In this document: positions 62,491 through 64,000 of the stretch, piece after piece
Numbering within the stretch: position 1 is the first letter of the stretch
How the letters are laid out: every line of letters begins with the position of its first letter
Source of the DNA: Gnetum montanum
Taxonomy: Eukaryota; Streptophyta; Gnetopsida; Gnetales; Gnetaceae
Assembly (NCBI GenBank): GCA_015680685.1
Contig: MNCI01005296.1
Location: 284,299 to 348,298 of the forward strand
DNA length: 64,000 nt
Direction: 5' to 3'
The notes under the pieces: generated by a model
What the model was told of the DNA's origin: nothing
Database searches by the model: none
What the model saw: the letters and a program-made list of their open reading frames with translations, nothing else
Program-made: the position numbers and the translations under genes

Positions 62491-64000
62491 CACACCCTGG
62501 CCATTCCCACTTAGTCCATCCTTCTTCGCTCTGGGTATAATGAACACAAGATTACTTTTAAGTTTTAATGATTAGGGATATCATTGTACCAAAGGTAGAA
62601 CCTCTTATTAATAGAATGGGTAGGTGGATGTTGTGGGCTCACTGTTCAAATAATTAGTCACCTGAGACTTGATAGCATAGAACGAAACCTCAACCAACAA
62701 GTCACATAAGTGTTTTATTTGTAGATGAGATTACTCATAAAAAGACAAAAAGACAAAACAATAAATTGAAAGATGAAAAATTGGAAAACAAAAAGTTGAA
62801 AAATTAAAGAAATGGAAAACATTTATTAATTCTGCTATTGTTAGAATGGAGGATACCCCTCATAGCTAAACGGTTGAGCATGAATAGAATTAATAAATGG
62901 AAGGTTTGGATCCAAGAATTTTGGAAACATTGGAGTCTAGTCATATCCAAACCACCAGGTGTCTTTTGAGGTGGTGGTAGGAATATATCCAAATTGGGGT
63001 TCACACACTTGATTATAGTAGGTGTTGGCGACCGTTTGAGACGCGACCACCAATGAGTGTCCTCAAACAGGATTTAGGCGCTTGCTGGTCTCTGGCAACA
63101 CCAAGGCCCAGATACCTCCAAATAGACTCAGTAGTTAATGTAAGTATGTGTGTGTGCTGTTGTGAAAAATGAAATGATTAGGTTGTGTGTAAAACTATAA
63201 ATGACTTATCTTAAAGAGATTCAGCCAACTTTGCAAAGTACTATGAGTTGTTGAGACTTCCTATTCTGTTCAATTGCCTAGTCTATGTGGTCCTTATAAT
63301 ACCTACTTGTAACAAATAAAGTTCTACAAAAACATTTGAGCATAACTCTGCAAATCTACTTCTAATTTTCCCTAGAGAAAGAGATAGTTCCACAAGAAAA
63401 TTAGAAATAGAGCGAGATTCAATGGAAATAGAAAGAAGAGAAAAAGAAAGCAGATTTGTGTAAAAATCTCAAATGTTTAAAGAAGATAAAATGATATGAG
63501 TAAACACTTTGCAATAAAGCTATCCCAAATTCAATAACTACGAATTGTTCAAACTTCCAAGGCTCAAACAAGCAATTTCTTCAACACAATCCTACTATGC
63601 TACCAAAAAAAAATTATTGTGTAAACTATCACGTACTAGAATCTATTTTGGCTAGATAATGGATGTCAACAATTGCATTCAATAGAACCTTCAAAAGACT
63701 TGACAATTTATGATTGAAATACCATGGAGATTCACTTTAAAGATAAAAGAAGCTATTCTGGTCCTATCAAAATACCAAAGATTTTCTGAACCCTCTTGAC
63801 TATTGAATCGCTCAACGGCTTGACTACATGCAGAGGCTCTCTTACAACAATCCAATAGCGGTTCTTATACATTGCACAATAATAAAATTCACTACTAAAA
63901 TGCTCTTAAGGCTTTTAAACACAAGCTTTTTTATGGCAAAATTTTAATAGAAATTTTCTATTATGCAACAAGAACAATAAGAGCAATCTAAAAATCCCAA
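62491..64000. other. Unassigned right end of the window
   Basis: AT-rich sequence with no supported gene, RNA or complete repeat. The short frame at 62804-63004 has no recognisable domain. Confidence 0.4.

Overview
The window is nuclear DNA from a seed plant with a large, repeat-filled genome, most likely a gymnosperm and plausibly a conifer. The evidence is two intact intron-bearing plant genes, one stretched by retroelements to nearly 20 kb, very AT-rich spacer, abundant decayed retrotransposons, and a Penelope-like reverse transcriptase remnant (a class known in conifers as Dryad elements). Nothing is organellar or bacterial. Two runs of N mark assembly gaps.

Layout. 1-879: LTR-like sequence of a family that recurs near 30.2-31.1 kb and 57.2-57.9 kb. 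2539-22363 (+): an OXA1-type mitochondrial insertase gene of nine exons; its introns hold a fold-back DNA element, the Penelope-like remnant, an RTE-type LINE tail, an LTR/gag remnant and several tandem duplications. 26143-28247 (-): a complete three-exon SAR1 GTPase gene of 193 codons. 29240-29459: a tRNA-derived SINE with a 19-bp target duplication, and a second copy nearby. 30186-37407 and 57183-62500: two parallel copies of a decayed element whose minus-strand ORF resembles plant transposon proteins, plus a minus-strand Ty3 integrase fragment.

37409-57182 is the main object: a degenerate Ty3/gypsy element of the Tat lineage (two RNase H domains). Its parts are an LTR, PBS, repeat-rich leader, gag, protease, a 5.8-kb interdomain region, RT-RH-aRH-INT, a polypurine tract and a second LTR. 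The second LTR is followed by another leader and a truncated gag, so the structure is LTR-internal-LTR-internal'. The interdomain region contains, on the opposite strand, what looks like a complete multi-exon gene: TATA box, eight exons with GT-AG introns and compatible phases, stop codon and AATAAA. I do not recognise its product. It carries roughly the same load of nonsense mutations as pol, which suggests the two were inherited and decayed together.

Two repeat vocabularies organise the element. A self-complementary decamer, GCGTATACGC, and its CpG-decayed variants crowd the LTRs and the first intron of the antisense gene, with related TCTACGCTG repeats in the sense leader and in the antisense 5' UTR. 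Separately, arrays of TTAAACTA-like units sit at three module borders: after protease, before RT and after integrase. The antisense gene together with these two repeat systems is the best candidate here for something undescribed. No searches could be run, so family calls rest on motifs read by eye.
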